Assembly: GCA_003488445.1 (NCBI GenBank)
Contig: DNLO01000021.1
Coordinates: forward strand, 1-5,859
Reading direction: 5' to 3'
DNA length: 5,859 bases
Origin: Lachnospiraceae bacterium
GTDB lineage: Bacteria; Bacillota; Clostridia; Lachnospirales; Lachnospiraceae
Part shown: positions 5,653-5,859 of the stretch, one piece after another
How the letters are laid out: each line of letters begins with the position of its first letter
Numbering within the stretch: position 1 is the stretch's first letter
Made by a program: the position numbers and the translations under genes
Notes under the pieces: generated by a model
What the model saw: the letters and a program-made list of their open reading frames with translations, nothing else
The model's database searches: none
Told to the model about the DNA's origin: nothing

Positions 5653-5713
5653 TGCTTGTAGCATCTCGAAAGCGCGGAGCGCGTAGAGATGCGTGTGGCT
5701 TTAATGCGTGTAG
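5649..5713 (+). repeat. Imperfect direct repeats flanking the nusG-rplK palindrome
   Basis: TTAATGCTTGTAG (5649-5661, overlapping the nusG stop) recurs as TTAATGCGTGTAG (5701-5713), 12 of 13 bases identical. They bracket the stem-loop at 5661-5692. The arrangement could reflect a small insertion with a duplicated flank, or chance in a short region. Confidence 0.5.
5661..5692. repeat. Palindromic stem-loop downstream of nusG
   Basis: GCATCTC (5661-5667) pairs with GAGATGC (5686-5692), seven perfect pairs, and an inner GCGC (5672-5675)/GCGC (5679-5682) stem can form. No T run follows, so it is not a standard terminator. This fits read-through from nusG into rplK, perhaps with pausing or RNA processing. 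It resembles a dispersed palindromic element, but copy number cannot be judged here. Confidence 0.6.
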
Positions 5714-5725
5714 ATTAGATAAAAA

Positions 5726-5772
5726 CGTGGGAGGGAAGAAACTCCACCCGCACGCACCACAAATGTTTTTTT
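5726..5772 (+). promoter_or_regulatory. Probable ribosomal protein L1-binding leader of the rplK(-rplA) operon
   Basis: The element GTGGGAGG (5727-5734) can pair at its outer edge with CCAC (5757-5760), and GGAG (5730-5733) with CTCC (5742-5745). The result is an irregular hairpin just before rplK. In bacteria L1 represses the L11-L1 operon by binding an mRNA mimic of its 23S rRNA site, and Firmicutes leaders commonly carry a GTGGGAGG...CCAC form. Seven T residues (5766-5772) follow the hairpin, so premature termination is also conceivable. The L1 assignment comes from position and motif memory. Confidence 0.5.
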
Positions 5773-5788
5773 CAAAGGAGGAGCCGAA

Positions 5789-5859
5789 ATGGCAAAGAAG
5801 GTAGAAGGTTATATCAAACTTCAGATCCCTGCCGGCAAAGCAACACCGGCACCGCCTGT
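5789..5859 (+). CDS. rplK: 50S ribosomal protein L11, N-terminal start (cut by window end)
   Basis: Only 23 complete codons are visible: [20 protein letters not shown], then APP. This is the near-invariant L11 N terminus, which in the family continues VGPALG. A strong AAAGGAGGAG ribosome binding site (5774-5783) precedes the ATG, with the AGGAGG core 7 bases away. L11 forms the GTPase-associated stalk base of the 50S subunit, and rplA (L1) would be expected next, outside the window. Confidence 0.97.
   Translation, partial: MAKKVEGYIKLQIPAGKATPAPP

Noticed and set aside
5167..5664. 165-residue minus-strand open frame
   Set aside because: It is antisense to nusG and His/Tyr-rich without a recognisable domain.
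1..5859. CRISPR array, tRNA, rRNA or insertion sequence
   Set aside because: No regularly spaced repeats, no cloverleaf with a TTCRA arm, no rRNA motif and no transposase or terminal inverted repeats were seen.

Overview
The window looks like chromosomal DNA of a low-to-mid GC Gram-positive anaerobe of the Clostridia, most like the Lachnospiraceae. The reasons are strong AGGAGG-type ribosome binding sites, heavy use of ATA (Ile) and AGA/AGG (Arg) codons, the rpmG-secE-nusG-rplK order, a short Gram-positive SecE, and a divergent secreted-type protein whose N terminus I associate with Lachnospiraceae. This assignment rests on pattern recognition, not a search.

Layout. (1) Positions 1-575, minus strand: the first 191 codons of a gene that runs off the left edge; it encodes a probable FliD/hook-associated-like extracellular protein. 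(2) 576-801: a divergent intergenic region with a good extended -10 promoter firing rightward. (3) 802-4601, plus strand: a compact six-gene operon. It holds a PilC/GspF-type inner-membrane platform protein, four small single-membrane-pass proteins that overlap each other by 1-11 bases and look like minor pseudopilins, and a PilT-family hexameric ATPase. (4) 4602-4750: a hairpin, a near-consensus sigma-A promoter and a short leader. (5) 4751-5652: rpmG (L33), secE and nusG, tightly packed. (6) 5653-5788: the leader of the L11 operon, with a strong palindrome and a GTGGGAGG element resembling an L1-binding autoregulatory site. (7) 5789-5859: the first 23 codons of rplK (L11), cut by the right edge.

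The most interesting part is the pilus-like operon. It has a platform protein, a PilT-type motor and four pilin-shaped subunits. Within the window it has no PilB extension ATPase, PilD prepilin peptidase, PilM/N/O alignment proteins or recognisable major pilin. The four small proteins have pilin-like architecture (short basic head, one hydrophobic helix, polar domain), but none carries a canonical GFTLIE-type processing site. The last one ends in a Gly/Pro-rich collagen-like tail. It is either a satellite operon of a dispersed type IV pilus system or a reduced, divergent pseudopilus machine. The right half is ordinary housekeeping: Sec translocation, transcription elongation and ribosomal protein genes, expressed from their own promoter.
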